A stretch of 62,023 bases of DNA from Phallusia fumigata (Eukaryota; Chordata; Ascidiacea; Phlebobranchia; Ascidiidae): contig QXVZ01002811.1 in NCBI GenBank assembly GCA_008931825.1, forward strand, positions 1-62,023, read 5' to 3'. Positions 1 through 12,728 of the stretch are shown one piece after another. A model generated the notes under the pieces. That model had not been told where the DNA came from, searched no databases, and saw nothing but the letters and a program-made list of their open reading frames with translations. A program made the translations under genes and the position numbers. Positions within the stretch are counted from its first letter, which is position 1; each line of letters starts with the position of its first letter.

Positions 1-203
1 TCAACAAGCATGCATGACTGTTATGTAATATTCTTCGTCATTTCATATTCGATCTTTTACAACTATCATTCATTTTTGCTATGTCCAAGCAGGTAACTAC
101 TAGACTGGCATATTGCTATTATTTTGGTTGATGTGTGCGAGGATATAGAACATCCGGCTCACACACTTTCAATAAGCATTTTCTTATGTTTGTTTTTTTT
201 TAG

Positions 204-352
204 CACCAAACTGGGAAGGTGGGCCCCCTGTTGGCACATGGGTGACTCTCGAAGAAGGCGGACGCTGCCCAGCGACTGGTAAACATTACAAGTTGGAATA
301 CGACCCGAGCGACAAGTGGGGAATCAACGAACTTGACCTTTTCATGCATTGA
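204..352 (+). CDS. Last exon of an unrecognised gene (partial)
   Basis: This is a terminal coding exon. A pyrimidine-rich tract ending in TAG at 201-203 forms the acceptor. The frame opens with two bases of a split codon, then reads PNWEGGPPVGTWVTLEEGG and continues to KWGINELDLFMH before TGA at 350-352. A poly(A) signal follows 62 bp later, which supports a real 3' end. The piece is about 48 residues, rich in Gly and aromatic residues, with one Cys and no membrane segment. I do not recognise the family. All earlier exons are left of the window. The next gene on the right is on the other strand and converges on it. Confidence 0.6.
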
Positions 353-414
353 GAGACTTTTTGTTCCAAATTTCAATTATCTGCTCTGTGGTTCAATGGA
401 ACTTTTTGTTGAGA

Positions 415-420
415 AATAAA
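415..420 (+). other. Poly(A) signal AATAAA
   Basis: AATAAA lies 62 bp after the stop codon of the terminal exon at 204-352, in the expected place for 3' end formation of that gene. Confidence 0.6.
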
Positions 421-567
421 TTCCATGGCTAACTTAGTCGTATTCACCTCGTTCTTTGTTCATTTCTCAATAACAGGGATCTGCTAAACTTGCCAGAACC
501 AGTTTTGGATCTACTGAAGAAAATGTAAGGCTACCCTATATGGGTGGTAATATTTTGGACTAAATTG

Positions 568-3500
568 TACAAGATAAAAAGACGGTTGGCATGCATTTCC
601 TTTGCAGAAAACTCAAGTTAATAAAATGATGACCTCATGTTTGTAAAAATAGCATGAAGCAGGGGAATTTTGCATGGGCATTGTCAATGGTACTTACCAT
701 ACCAAAAGTCACAGAAATATACAAAACACAGTTAGGGCATATAAACCAGCTTTTACTAAATTGTAATGAATAGCCTATTAAAAGCAAAACAAAGCAGTAA
801 CGTCATCGACATGGCACACAATTCATAAAAATTTTGATATAGTTTGGTCACTGCATTTAAAAGGTTGCCGACGTCTGCTTCGATCAACCTTTGTTTGAAC
901 CAAATTAAAGTCACCAACTCATCAGGGACAGAAAAGAAACAAAGTACCAGCACAAACGGCTTTCCTTACACAAGAACGCCAATAAAATGATTATTTTAAT
1001 TTTTGGTGGTAATCTTGAGTACAGTTTTTAATAAAAAAGCTGTTTCATGTGCACAAAACATTTAAATTTTTGCAAAAGTACTTTTAAAAATGTGGGTAAC
1101 AGGACATTTGTCAACCAAGATACGTAGTTATTATTGGAATATTGTGGACATGGTGGGAAAAAGTAGGGAAATGGGGAAGCTCCTTCCCGGGAAATTAGTC
1201 CTACTCACAGGAAATTTTTTGTTTTGTAACATCTATTAGTTTAATATTCCTGTTATATATAGGAACTTAGGGGATTTGCCGAAAATTGGTGGGAAATTTT
1301 TGTTGGCTTCCTAGGAAAATTGCCTTTTTACTGGCCCTGATTGTGGATATCACATACAACTGCAAAATTAACGTAGGTAGTAACTTTTAGTGAGCTGTTA
1401 CAGTGGTTTTTTATGAGCAGCCGAAAAATATAGTGTAACCCAACACAAACACTACCAATGACTATTTGCAAAATGCATCAAATGATCAAACCTATCAGTT
1501 TATGGAGGGTGTTAGAGAATATGGGGCAGTTAAACAAAATATATCAGATTTACATGAACATGAGAGTTCATTAACCAGAAGTTTTGGTACATTTGCAATT
1601 ATAACCATTTTTACTGGCATGAATCAGCAGAAGGTAGTTTTAAAAAATGAACTATTTGGATAAGGTTTGTGGAGTTTAGAGACACTAAAACTTTAAAAGT
1701 TATACCCAACTTGATGAAAATGTTACTGAAAATCACATCTAATTAAGTTCATTCAAGATTATTGAATATTCATATTAACTGAAATTTACCCAAAATCAGT
1801 TACAAAAGAGAATAAAAATTAGAGCAAACAATCTTATTGCAGATCACAGTTTGTAGCAATTTGGTCTAATCCACTGGTACTGATGGTTAGACAAAGGATG
1901 TTGTCAAGTAAATAATAGGTAGCAAACTGTTTTGTATCATTATTGGGGTTTCTACATGCACAGGTTAGCATGCATAAACATAATTTTTTTAAATATTTAG
2001 TAATGCTCATTGTGGTATTGATTCCCACAAAGCTATTTATCCATTTAAAAAATCGTTTAAAACACCTGTGAAACCTAAAAATTATGTGAAATATACAAAA
2101 CAAACTTTTCAACATAGATTCTGATGCTATAGAAGGGCAAAGTGTAGCCAAGTATCTGAGGTACCGGGCGCCTTGATAAGCTCTGTGCTTGAGCTAGCAT
2201 TAAAACTGTTATTTCAAAAAGTATACATAATAAAACAGCACTTAAAAGATCACTGCATGACAAAATATCGCGACCTGAATAACAAATTAAAATAAAAGAA
2301 CAGAAAAGTACAGCAGTTCTCACAGATACAAGGTCATTTGGATGCGAGAAAAATCAGTTCTGTTTGTTTCTGTCGTCAGCATCGATGGTTGCCAACCTCA
2401 CCGAAGCGTCCACAAGGTGTATCAAGCTAATGAAAGCTTTGACGACCATTATCGGAGTTGANTACAAGATAAAAAGACGGTTGGCATGCATTTCCTTTGC
2501 AGAAAACTCAAGTTAATAAAATGATGACCTCATGTTTGTAAAAATAGCATGAAGCAGGGGAATTTTGCATGGGCATTGTCAATGGTACTTACCATACCAA
2601 AAGTCACAGAAATATACAAAACACAGTTAGGGCATATAAACCAGCTTTTACTAAATTGTAATGAATAGCCTATTAAAAGCAAAACAAAGCAGTAACGTCA
2701 TCGACATGGCACACAATTCATAAAAATTTTGATATAGTTTGGTCACTGCATTTAAAAGGTTGCCGACGTCTGCTTCGATCAACCTTTGTTTGAACCAAAT
2801 TAAAGTCACCAACTCATCAGGGACAGAAAAGAAACAAAGTACCAGCACAAACGGCTTTCCTTACACAAGAACGCCAATAAAATGATTATTTTAATTTTTG
2901 GTGGTAATCTTGAGTACAGTTTTTAATAAAAAAGCTGTTTCATGTGCACAAAACATTTAAATTTTTGCAAAAGTACTTTTAAAAATGTGGGTAACAGGAC
3001 ATTTGTCAACCAAGATACGTAGTTATTATTGGAATATTGTGGACATGGTGGGAAAAAGTAGGGAAATGGGGAAGCTCCTTCCCGGGAAATTAGTCCTACT
3101 CACAGGAAATTTTTTGTTTTGTAACATCTATTAGTTTAATATTCCTGTTATATATAGGAACTTAGGGGATTTGCCGAAAATTGGTGGGAAATTTTTGTTG
3201 GCTTCCTAGGAAAATTGCCTTTTTACTGGCCCTGATTGTGGATATCACATACAACTGCAAAATTAACGTAGGTAGTAACTTTTAGTGAGCTGTTACAGTG
3301 GTTTTTTATGAGCAGCCGAAAAATATAGTGTAACCCAACACAAACACTACCAATGACTATTTGCAAAATGCATCAAATGATCAAACCTATCAGTTTATGG
3401 AGGGTGTTAGAGAATATGGGGCAGTTAAACAAAATATATCAGATTTACATGAACATGAGAGTTCATTAACCAGAAGTTTTGGTACATTTGCAATTATAAC

Positions 3501-4356
3501 CATTTTTACTGGCATGAATCAGCAGAAGGTAGTTTTAAAAAATGAACTATTTGGATAAGGTTTGTGGAGTTTAGAGACACTAAAACTTTAAAAGTTATAC
3601 CCAACTTGATGAAAATGTTACTGAAAATCACATCTAATTAAGTTCATTCAAGATTATTGAATATTCATATTAACTGAAATTTACCCAAAATCAGTTACAA
3701 AAGAGAATAAAAATTAGAGCAAACAATCTTATTGCAGATCACAGTTTGTAGCAATTTGGTCTAATCCACTGGTACTGATGGTTAGACAAAGGATGTTGTC
3801 AAGTAAATAATAGGTAGCAAACTGTTTTGTATCATTATTGGGGTTTCTACATGCACAGGTTAGCATGCATAAACATAATTTTTTTAAATATTTAGTAATG
3901 CTCATTGTGGTATTGATTCCCACAAAGCTATTTATCCATTTAAAAAATCGTTTAAAACACCTGTGAAACCTAAAAATTATGTGAAATATACAAAACAAAC
4001 TTTTCAACATAGATTCTGATGCTATAGAAGGGCAAAGTGTAGCCAAGTATCTGAGGTACCGGGCGCCTTGATAAGCTCTGTGCTTGAGCTAGCATTAAAA
4101 CTGTTATTTCAAAAAGTATACATAATAAAACAGCACTTAAAAGATCACTGCATGACAAAATATCGCGACCTGAATAACAAATTAAAATAAAAGAACAGAA
4201 AAGTACAGCAGTTCTCACAGATACAAGGTCATTTGGATGCGAGAAAAATCAGTTCTGTTTGTTTCTGTCGTCAGCATCGATGGTTGCCAACCTCACCGAA
4301 GCGTCCACAAGGTGTATCAAGCTAATGAAAGCTTTGACGACCATTATCGGAGTTGA
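568..4356. repeat. Exact 1894-bp direct duplication around one N (probable assembly artefact)
   Basis: Bases 568-2461 and 2463-4356 read the same, offset by 1895, and are separated only by an N at 2462. The repeat breaks inside the last exon of CDIPT copy A: the left block ends partway through that exon, while the right block runs on into the complete gene. A single N flanked by identical sequence is what two unmerged overlapping contig ends give. Apart from the CDIPT terminal exon, the block holds no gene I can support; it is AT-rich 3' flanking sequence. The short frames in it are not conserved-looking. Confidence 0.85.
2354..2461 (-). other. Duplicated part of the CDIPT copy A terminal exon
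   Basis: This segment repeats the stop codon and about 35 final codons of the CDIPT copy A last exon (same bases as 4249-4356). It stops at the N at 2462 with no acceptor and no upstream exons. It should not be counted as another gene copy. Confidence 0.8.
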
Positions 4357-7300
4357 TATGTACAGAATGACACGGAACGCACTTAGCCCAAGCAAAGGGA
4401 CTGCAAAGAATATACATTTATTAAAACAAACAAATACCAGTAGTTTCCAAGCTTTACATACATCTTGAATACTTTAAATAAAGTTTTTTCTTTTATATTT
4501 TTTTATTTTTTTCTATCAAGTTCTTTTATATGGTAAAAACTCGCTATTTTTAGCAAACTTTATTTGAGTCAAAATGTTTATACACTGTGTTACATTGTTT
4601 TCAGATCAGGTGTTGACAAACTACAGCCTGTCCTACAACACTTTTCTGTCAAAGCTGTCCTACAACACTTTTTTATTCTGGCCTGTCAGATGTTATTAAT
4701 AATTAGTGTGTTTACCAAAATCATTTTTTAAATGTCTATTTGCTTGGGAGTTGTTAACACCATGTTTCTTTAAGTCACTTTTACTTAAGACCATTACTAT
4801 AACAACAAATAAACATTGTCACATTTTGGACACTTTGGTAATATACGTCCTTTCGGTTCTTGTCGACACTCGCAGAAAATGCAAATCAGATCAGCGAGCA
4901 AAAATGTTAACCGTCCGCCACTTAAGTTAATACCCACCCAATGGTCCTTCAGTAAAGTGAAGAAGGTAAAGCATAGCAAAAAATAACTCATTGCCAGCAC
5001 ACATCACAAACAAAACAGGCTGAAAAACAAAGTCAACTGTTAAAGGGGAAAGTAGTGAAAGCTATGATTCACACCAGAACAGGACACAATAAATAAACAA
5101 TACTTGTGGTTCCAGTTCACCAGGGCTTGCTGCGTGCTACACATGTCAATTCATTGCCAGATCAATTTTAGAATTAAACTTGGAATAACATCCATTTGTT
5201 TTATTTATGGTTTATTATTTTTGCTTTGAATTTAAATTTCTTTCTGTTCTGATTTGGTCCTATTAAGTTTACATCAGTATTTTTATTGTATTGTGATCTT
5301 GTTGGTATTTGTGCCAAAGAAACTTAAAAAACAAAACCAGAGCAAAAAAGCTGGTAACAATGCACAGACCACTCAATGATAGTTATTATGCTACAGGAGT
5401 TTTTTAGGTAAAAATACACAATAAAGAAATATACCTTAAAAGATTGCTGATTACAAAAGGAAAATGTTAAGTTATAAACCTTAAAGGTTAGGTAGCTAGA
5501 CTAAACGTATTATTTTTGATCTAAGGTAAACAAGATACAAAAATAGTTTATTTAAACTTTTAACCATAGATCTTTTTACTTGTTGCCTGCTTTTGGTTTG
5601 GGAACAAAACAATAACCATAACACACATGGACACAAACACAGGAAACTGCTGCAAAATTTTTGATTTAAACTTTATCTTTAACTTAAACCTAAGGTTGAA
5701 TGTGGAGGTAAAACAGAGCTTGTGCTTTATGTTGTTACAACCTTTGAAATGTCTATTATTCTAGGGTAAAATCAATATATTTAATACAGCCTGCAGCAAA
5801 CATTGCTTGTTTTGACAAGGGCCACTCTAAATTCAGCATGATTTTGAAACATATTTAACACAACAGGCCACAAAATATTTTTCAATTGTGGTAGAGCAAT
5901 TGTTGCACAATATAGAATAATGGTATGTAAAAGAATAATTTTGACCTATAATTTTCAACATAATTTTAATTTCTTATTCTGTTTGTCTATTGAGTAATTG
6001 AAGGTTATGTCATTGTATAAAGTTTCTGTTTGGCATTTTAAGTGCACAGAGCATGTTTTAGAAATGCAAAGCTTTTTGCAAACACAAGAAAATATGTGCT
6101 GCGTCACAAACAAATGTGGAAATGCATGAGTAAACCTCTATTACATTTCGGTATTATCTTCAGAATTTGAATTTTTGTGTTCAATTACCCCCCAAAACAA
6201 TTTTGAATTCATATGCTTTTAGACATAGATTTGAAATTTTAGGATGTGTATCTCTATGCATGAGTTTAGTTGAGTTTATTTCGCTTGGTGAAAGAAAACA
6301 TAGCGACACAATTGCACTAAATCAATCGGCAGGCCGGAAATAGCTGCGCAACGTTGGAACGTTATGAGGCGCGAAAAAGTTAAGGGCACAATTGGTGGAT
6401 CAAGGTGGAACGCACAGCAGTTACACTGTCATTACAAGGCGTTATGTGGCAGGGGCTCACATCGGAGGGTGAGTTTGTCGCAGTATGAGAAAACCTGACT
6501 GGGTGCGTAACGTTGGTGGGACCAGCCATTTTTGTTTAATGTAATTTTTTGTTTAATGCATTGGGCAATCTTAAATGTAATTTTGTTTAAGGATATTGTA
6601 ACCAACCCTTGACGTGTAGTAAATCTTCATAATAGGGTTGCTATCCAGGCCCATGGACTTGTGACTTGCTGATCCCTTCATCAAAGATGTGTGCAAATGT
6701 AACCAGTGGCTAACAATGTCCAAAGCCATGCTGTAATACAAAGTAAAGATTTTTTTCACCAAAAACCTACATTAATTTTACATTAATGATGCAAATTGCC
6801 TTGAGGGGATTAAATCTTATAAGTGTTCAGCCAACAATACTTGCAGCCTGTTTTTAAATCATTACTCTGAAACGATCTGTTTTTCAAAATACAAAAGCAT
6901 TGTATTGGAAAATCTTCTATAGTGATAAAACATTAGCAGACAATTGGCAAATTTGAGTAGCTTTCTTTGTCTCCTAAGGTTTAATTAATTAAGCTCCCAC
7001 CAGAGTTGTTATCAGTTTCCACACAACAGAACGTGAAATCTGAAGGGCGAAGAATTTTAATTTTGTCAGCAAAGAAACTAAATATGTGGCAACGCCATTA
7101 CACACAATGTCTGAAAAGAAGTTCTTGATTCAACACACCTAGTTGTATTACATGTTTTTTTTATCCGCAGTGGGTGTAACAACGCCTTAAATACATTATG
7201 CTGTAATGAGTCCATTGTCAAGATACTTGACTCATTGCAGTTTCAATAAATAATTTTTTTATTTGATTTTTAACTAAGTTTTAAACGTTAGTTTTAAACA

Positions 7301-8948
7301 TTGGGTTCTTCTGGGTTGGAGCAAAGGCGCATTAGTTTCTTGCCCAAAGGTAACAGTGATCAAGACAGGATTGAAACTGACAACCTGCACAAAGCACTTA
7401 TGCTAACCACTATTTTGTTGTTACGTGTGTCTTATACTAAAGTCTGTTATAGACTTATAGCCATAGTAATGCCGATGCATCTTTCAATAAGGTTAACCTT
7501 AGTTCTAAACCAGTGTGGTTTAACTATATTTTTGCCACCAGCCATCACTGTTGGTTTGTTCCATAGGCCTATGTTAAATAAGGTCATTTTTTAAGTATGA
7601 ATTATATGCTTGCGCATATTTGATACTGGGATCTGCCCTGAAGCTTTTATGCAGGTCAACGATAATGGCACACTCATATATGAATCACAGTACGCCAGGC
7701 CTGCAAGAGACGTTATACCGAATCATAGTCGGCCCTCCAAGCATCTTCAGTCAGCAAGGCATGGCATGGAAAAATCTAGCCTGCGGTGGGATTCAAATCC
7801 TAGCCACACCTTGCTGACTGGAAATGCTTGCAAGGCCGACTATGATTCAGTATAACGCTTCTTGCAAGCCTGGCGTACTGTGAGTCATTTTTTAAGGTCA
7901 GGTTTTTAATAACTGACCCCAAAAATTAAAAAAATAAGCTGGCCAACAAAAAATAAATTTAACGATAAACTCTTTGTTATACACAACAATGTCTACTGAT
8001 GGATAGCAAAGAGTTATTTCCAAGCTTTGGTGTCATTTATTTTTTAAAATAACATTAAAAAAGTTATCAGACTAAAAAGGCCAGAGTTACAATTGGCAGC
8101 CCAAAAAATGACCTTGCAGGCCACGATTGGCACACGGGCCTGCAATTGGTCCACGCTTCCCTCTAAAACACAGTTGCAACTTTATATAATTACCTCAACT
8201 GAAACCACATCATATATTTTGGATAGAAATGGGCCAGAGTCACAACAAGGCAGGCAGTGGCAGCCCGGTCTGTCAGTTGGTCCAACATGGCCCCAAATTT
8301 GGTTCCCTAAAAAACAATAAACCTAAAATGATTTCCACCTCTTTGCATGATTCCTAATCTGTAACACTTCAAATAAAAATGTGTTTTTTCTGTGTCAATG
8401 ATTTCAACTTTCAATCAGTTGAAGTAATAACTAACTTTTCATTTGCTGACTATCACTTAGTTCTGAGATTAAAAAATTACTGTAAAAATGTACATATTAC
8501 ACACTTGATTTAGTAGACGAGCAGCATGGCCATCAAATGCGTCTAAAAATCCACTTAGTAGATAACATGAAGAGGCCATCACATAATCAAACGGCATGTA
8601 ATAAAACGATGCAATGGCAAGAATGATTCGAACATAGCCTGTAAAAGGTTTAATGGTTTTAAAATTTTTTTGAAACAGTTGTGTCATAAACTGACCACCA
8701 ACCATTAGTACACAAAGGTTTTTACGTTTCAACAGTCATTTCCATGTGTTACATATCAATTATCATTTTAATTGCAATTGAAAATGTAATTTTTTTGCTA
8801 AAACCGGTAAGGGTTTTCATTCATCAAAACCAAAAATATTATTCACCAAAACCAAAGCAAAACAAATTTTGTCACATAGATTTAAATACAAATTTTTACC
8901 TATAAGATTAGGAACAAACAACAAAATGTTCTTCGCTGTAACTGTCAT
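4249..8948 (-). CDS. CDIPT: Phosphatidylinositol synthase (CDP-diacylglycerol--inositol 3-phosphatidyltransferase), copy A, complete
   Basis: The enzyme joins CDP-diacylglycerol and myo-inositol to make phosphatidylinositol in the ER membrane. Six exons on the minus strand: 8948-8900, 8638-8505, 8306-8194, 6730-6607, 5019-4938, 4400-4249. All phases match and borders are GT/AG; total 654 bp, 217 residues (human 213). The start MTVTAKNILLFVPNLIG aligns with the human N-terminus. The CDP-alcohol phosphotransferase motif D-G-x2-A-R-x8-G-x3-D-x3-D is intact: SGFLDAFDGHAARLLNQ at the end of exon 2, then GTKFGAMLDQLTDR in exon 3. Exon 4 carries SHWLHLHTSLMKGSASHK and IYYTSR; exon 5 CAGNELF and HFTEGPLV. 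Exon 6 ends the protein with a Lys/Asn-rich tail. This is the best conserved of three linked copies and probably performs the housekeeping role. Confidence 0.95.
6263..6530 (+). mobile_element. Dispersed repeat family A, near full length
   Basis: This copy opens with the shared head around GAGTTTATTTCGCTTGG, then GCGACACAATTGCACTAAA, GGCCGGAAATAGCTGCGCAA and the tail ending near GGGACCAGCC. The same order of blocks recurs at 10804, 17199, 20573, 24955 (reverse), 43219 and 45328. It has no coding capacity, so it is a non-autonomous element, SINE- or MITE-like. It lies in intron 4 of CDIPT copy A. Confidence 0.65.
7682..7886. repeat. Fold-back element with tRNA-like B-box core
   Basis: The left arm (from TGAATCACAGTACGCCAGGC) and the right arm (ending GCCTGGCGTACTGTGAGTCA) are imperfect inverted repeats of about 70 bp. 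They enclose a segment near 7785 that resembles the T-arm of a tRNA on the minus strand. Related single arms occur at 33406 and 46083, and an arm plus the tRNA-like part at 51858. It lies in intron 3 of CDIPT copy A. Confidence 0.6.
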
Positions 8949-10582
8949 TTTTTTGAAAAATAATTAACTTGTTGGTAAACTAGGTATTAAACTATTCTTT
9001 CGCCTGTAACAAAAATAACTGATTTATAGGGATGTTCAAAGTAGAATAACTGGCTCTTTTAGAATAGTTGTCATGAATCCAGAATATTGCATCCAATTCT
9101 CTCAAATCCAAGACAATGTCAGATGTGCAGTCATTTATTTGCAAAGGCTGTAAAGATGTTTTTTAGTGAAAAGCCTAAGCCAGTGAGGCAACTACTACTT
9201 TCCACACAGACATTTTGCTAATGCTTCGGAAAATTCAACCTCGTTGCGATGCTCCTTTTACTTGTTGAGCCTAAGAATTGTTACTAATTATTGTCATGTT
9301 GAACATGCAGATAAGCATTAGCCAGACGGGGAAATAAAAAGTGTTGTATCGGCACAGTTGCATCTGTAAATGTCACTCGCATGGGGCCATTTGTTGTATT
9401 AAGAAGATACAAGCCAGTACTTGGGTGTAAAACATTTTTAACATTTCAACAAATACTGTTGTCATGATCAGAAATCGCAGCCATGTTATGTTGTTAAAAT
9501 ATTACTAAACTTTCCCATGTTACGTTTAAACACCTTTTTTGGTGTCACTTCATGATTAGTGACAAACGCCAACAAGTCATAATCTGATACTGTGGAGCAG
9601 TGCAATGCTGAACACTCAATAGTTTCTTATCAGTTGCAACAAATAAACAGATATGATTTCCCAAGGGACAGAAACAGCATCTGTACTGTACCCTATCAAT
9701 GCTTAAATTATCAACCAGAGTGAATTTTATGCTTATTATTTTTGTATTTTTATTCAATCAATCATTTTTTTCGTTCACGGCGCCCAAAAATTAAACCAAC
9801 AGACAAGAATATACGTTTGTCCGCGGATACTCGTATCTGGTAAAAGCAAGACTGATACAATAAAGCAAATAAACTGAATTTATTCTTTTAGGTAACTCAG
9901 GTTACTGATCTGCTGCATGCAAGGATATGTTATGATGCAGAAACAAGATAATTGATGTCTGAGTCATGCAGCAACAACTAATTAACTATCATGGGCGCAG
10001 CAAAACAGATCGAAGACTACTGCCCTGCCCCTGACGTCATGCATTAATCAGATCAAAAACGGGGATTAACCTAAATCGATGGACTTTGATCGCCGGTTTA
10101 AACGGAACATTGAAATAGTATTTCATTTTTTGGGAGATAAAGCGAATATCATAATAAGTTTTACCCACTTAACACTTGAATGACCTTTTTTAACCTGCTG
10201 TTTTAAGTTTAGTTGTTACCACGTTTTTTTCTTAGTCGTTTTTAGCCCAACCTTACCTAACGTTGCAACCCCTTTTACACTTTTTATTTGTAGACTTTTA
10301 TTAGGTAACATTCATCACCATAACATTTGTAACAAAATTACGGTAAGTCATGAAAGTTTTTTCCAACTAGCAGAGTTCGCGTAAAAATTAAGAAAAACTG
10401 AATTTCCTGAAATCTCAAGAAAAACAAGCTGTTTTCACGTTATTTCAAGAAAACGAATGAAGGTATGTGTGTATATTGGTATAAAATATAAATGGTTATT
10501 CCTAGTACATCTGCTATATACTGTACAAATTTTCTAAATACCACGCAAAAACGCAAAACGCTTCAAACCAACACAAAATAAT
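8949..10582. other. Spacer between CDIPT copies A and B
   Basis: This stretch is upstream of the copy A start codon and downstream of copy B. It should contain the copy A promoter, but I see no clear core-promoter motif. One arm of a fold-back repeat (9402-9471) is the only structure I can name; no exons are visible. Confidence 0.4.
9402..9471 (+). repeat. Fold-back family C, single arm
   Basis: AGAAGATACAAGCCAGTACT followed by the CAACAAATACTGTTGTCATG block matches the left arm of the complete family C copies at 31711 and 59156. Confidence 0.55.
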
Positions 10583-10803
10583 TTACGCATTTAAGCGTTG
10601 GGCGTCTAGATTCGCCAGACCTAGCGACCCCTCCACAAGTTGACAGATGTTGGTCAATTCTTTGAAAACTGATAACGGTGCTGTGACGTACAAGATGATT
10701 CGCCACAAGCCGATGTTAAAAAAGTTCACTGTAAACACAAAAAAAGCATTGGTTCGCAAAAACCCTGACCTTGTCAGCTTTATAAAACACTGTTTTTTGT
10801 TTT

Positions 10804-10885
10804 GTGAGTTGTCATGAGCTTATTTCACTTGATAAAAGAATTAGTAGCGACATAATAGCCCTTAATCCATCTACAGGCCGGAAAT
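10804..10885 (+). mobile_element. Dispersed repeat family A, fragment
   Basis: The head of family A is recognisable (CTTATTTCACTTGATAAAAG, then GCGACATAATAGC and AGGCCGGAAATC), but the copy stops after about 80 bp and is diverged. Confidence 0.5.
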
Positions 10886-12057
10886 CTTGTAATTAAAGAA
10901 TGTTTTAGGTTCAAGAAATTAGCTTTAAGCAGCGATTTAGTTCAGCAGGAGCTCATTAGCCACCTCTATAAGTGAATGACGTACGTCATTGGGTCGAGAA
11001 AGGAAAAGAGTAGTAGGCTTGTGCAAAGGGCTCCGGCACCTCCAGCAGAGCTAAGGCATCTATAAAAAAGCCTCTACACCACTAGTTTTGAGTGCTTATA
11101 CTTTTTACTGTTTTTTGACTTATGCGTCTCAAGGATAGTTCAAAGTTACGTTTTATGAAAAATATTCTGGCTTGCCCGAATAGCTGTAAAGGTGACATGC
11201 TTTAATCATCAAACATTTCAGCAATAACTCATGTCACCATCCGTGCTACAGCTTGTACCTGACACGCAATTATTTATGCACGTAAGTGAGAAAAAGTGGA
11301 AATAATAAGGTGCGAAAAAATGACGTAAATACGTTTCATTTTGGACAATTTTAAAAAAGATATAGATCAGTTTTTTTCAATACGCTGGAGTACTCACCCA
11401 CTGGACCTTCAGTATACCGTAACACATACAGCATTGTCAAGCACCAAGCATGACAGTGAATTGTGGACAAGAAAATAATCTGCAAACAAGATTAATTACT
11501 TGGCAGCGTCATCAGTTTGAAATTTCGTTTGCATCCAACTCAAATTGAAAATGCATGTCTCAAACCTTGAAAGTTTTGGGGGTAATTTTAACAAATTAAA
11601 TTCATCCAAATGTGGACAAGATATCAAAATATTTTTAAACTGGGCCCATTGGACTAATAATTGGATTTTTGATCACTGACCCCGCCAAACTTTAATTCAT
11701 TTGCGATTAGATCAGTCAAACTCGTTACGGCCGCATACATCAGTGAAATCTGTTTGTGACAAGAATAAAACTAGTTTAAAAGTAAGCGAATAATAAGTTA
11801 GTTGTGGTGCGACATCAATAGAAAAAACCGATGAATTTCGTGTAATGTAAGTTAGTTCTTTCATTAAAAAGAGCCATAACGCCTTCTTATAAGTACCCGA
11901 CTAATTTTTAAATATAGTTATTCCACTGGAAAGCAGAACAAAAGCAGAACATGAGGTAGCTGAACCCCCTTTTACGTGGGTTCTACTTTTAGGCAAGGGT
12001 CTGTGTTTCAAGATTTTAACACATAATCATATAGGTACACAAATTCACGACGCTCTC

Positions 12058-12139
12058 AATAGAAAGATACGTGATGATCACAGCGTTTGTCAAAACGTAG
12101 GAAATATTTGACGCACAAGTACTGGTATCTTCCTATTGG
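12058..12139 (-). repeat. Fold-back family C, single arm
   Basis: The block GCGTTTGTCAAAACGTAGGA followed by GCACAAGTACTGGTATCTTC is the right-arm orientation of family C. It is diverged and lacks the other arm. Confidence 0.45.
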
Positions 12140-12728
12140 AATCATACACTTATCTGGCAAAAAGTGACATGTTACCCTTCCACACATTTCTATGAAAACT
12201 ACAACTTAATAGAGAATAGTCTATTTTCTAATTACAGTAGTACGTATAAGTACAAACCTGATTATTGTAGTATAACCTCAGAATGATATTTTTCTGGGTG
12301 GCCATCTTCTGATTTTTGTTTTCTTTTGCCAAAGAAGCGTACAAATACATCATATGTCCGGCAAAAAGAAACACATTGCTGCCAAAATACACGTTCGTCA
12401 AACGGGTGCAGGATACTGAGGCGGTTGGAAACCACAGAAAAGGTTTACCACCAAAGCTAAAATCATCTCACCCCGTACACAATCAATCAATCTATGGTTT
12501 ATTTGAGCCAATTTAAGAACGGCAATTAACCTGAATGTGTTCGGCTCATTATTTGGCATGGAGGCATCGAATAACCGTTATGGTTTTCTGGTCAAGATGC
12601 CCCCCGCACGTTTACGTTCAAAACCTAAAATCGTTGCTGTCACTCAGACAGCGTCATAACGACTCTATTCAAAGCAAATTGAAAGCAGTTCCAGTGCAGT
12701 CAACGCAGTCGCCAATCATCGGAAAGGC

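Larger units (their letters stand above)
353..4248. other. Spacer between two converging genes, no gene seen
   Basis: The spacer holds the 3' UTR of the left gene, the duplicated block, and the 3' flank of CDIPT copy A. Its open frames are short, AT-rich and occur twice only because of the duplication. I see no further exons, RNA genes or recognisable transposons here. Confidence 0.5.
10583..12728 (-). pseudogene. CDIPT-like copy B, partial and probably a pseudogene
   Basis: Four pieces align in order with the CDIPT exons. Exon 6 (10728-10583) reads on to ELTNICQLVEGSLGLANLDA and a TAA. Exon 5 (11479-11398, 82 bp as in A and C) ends MLYVLRYTEGPV. Exon 4 (12378-12258, 121 bp as in C) reads VFLFAGHMMYLYASLAKEN and ends LRLYYNNQ. 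These three have matching phases and GT/AG borders. The exon 3 remnant (about 12728-12669) reads AFPMIGDCVDCTGTAFNLL then TGA; it has no acceptor beside it, and the GxxxDxxxD catalytic motif is gone. I could not find exons 1 and 2. The shared LTNICQLVEG motif and exon 4 length make it a sister of copy C. An expressed but radically changed gene is a less likely reading. Confidence 0.75.

Noticed and set aside
1466-2323. Several 65-105 codon frames, repeated at 3361-4218
   Set aside because: They look AT-rich and random, lie in the 3' flank of CDIPT copy A, and occur twice only because of the duplication at the N.
568-4356. True tandem gene duplication of the CDIPT 3' end
   Set aside because: The copies are identical, meet at an N and break mid-exon, which fits an assembly join better.
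12531-12625. Possible alternative exon 3 of CDIPT copy B
   Set aside because: It has acceptor- and donor-like borders but its frame has stops and does not resemble the CDIPT family; the remnant at 12669-12728 aligns better.
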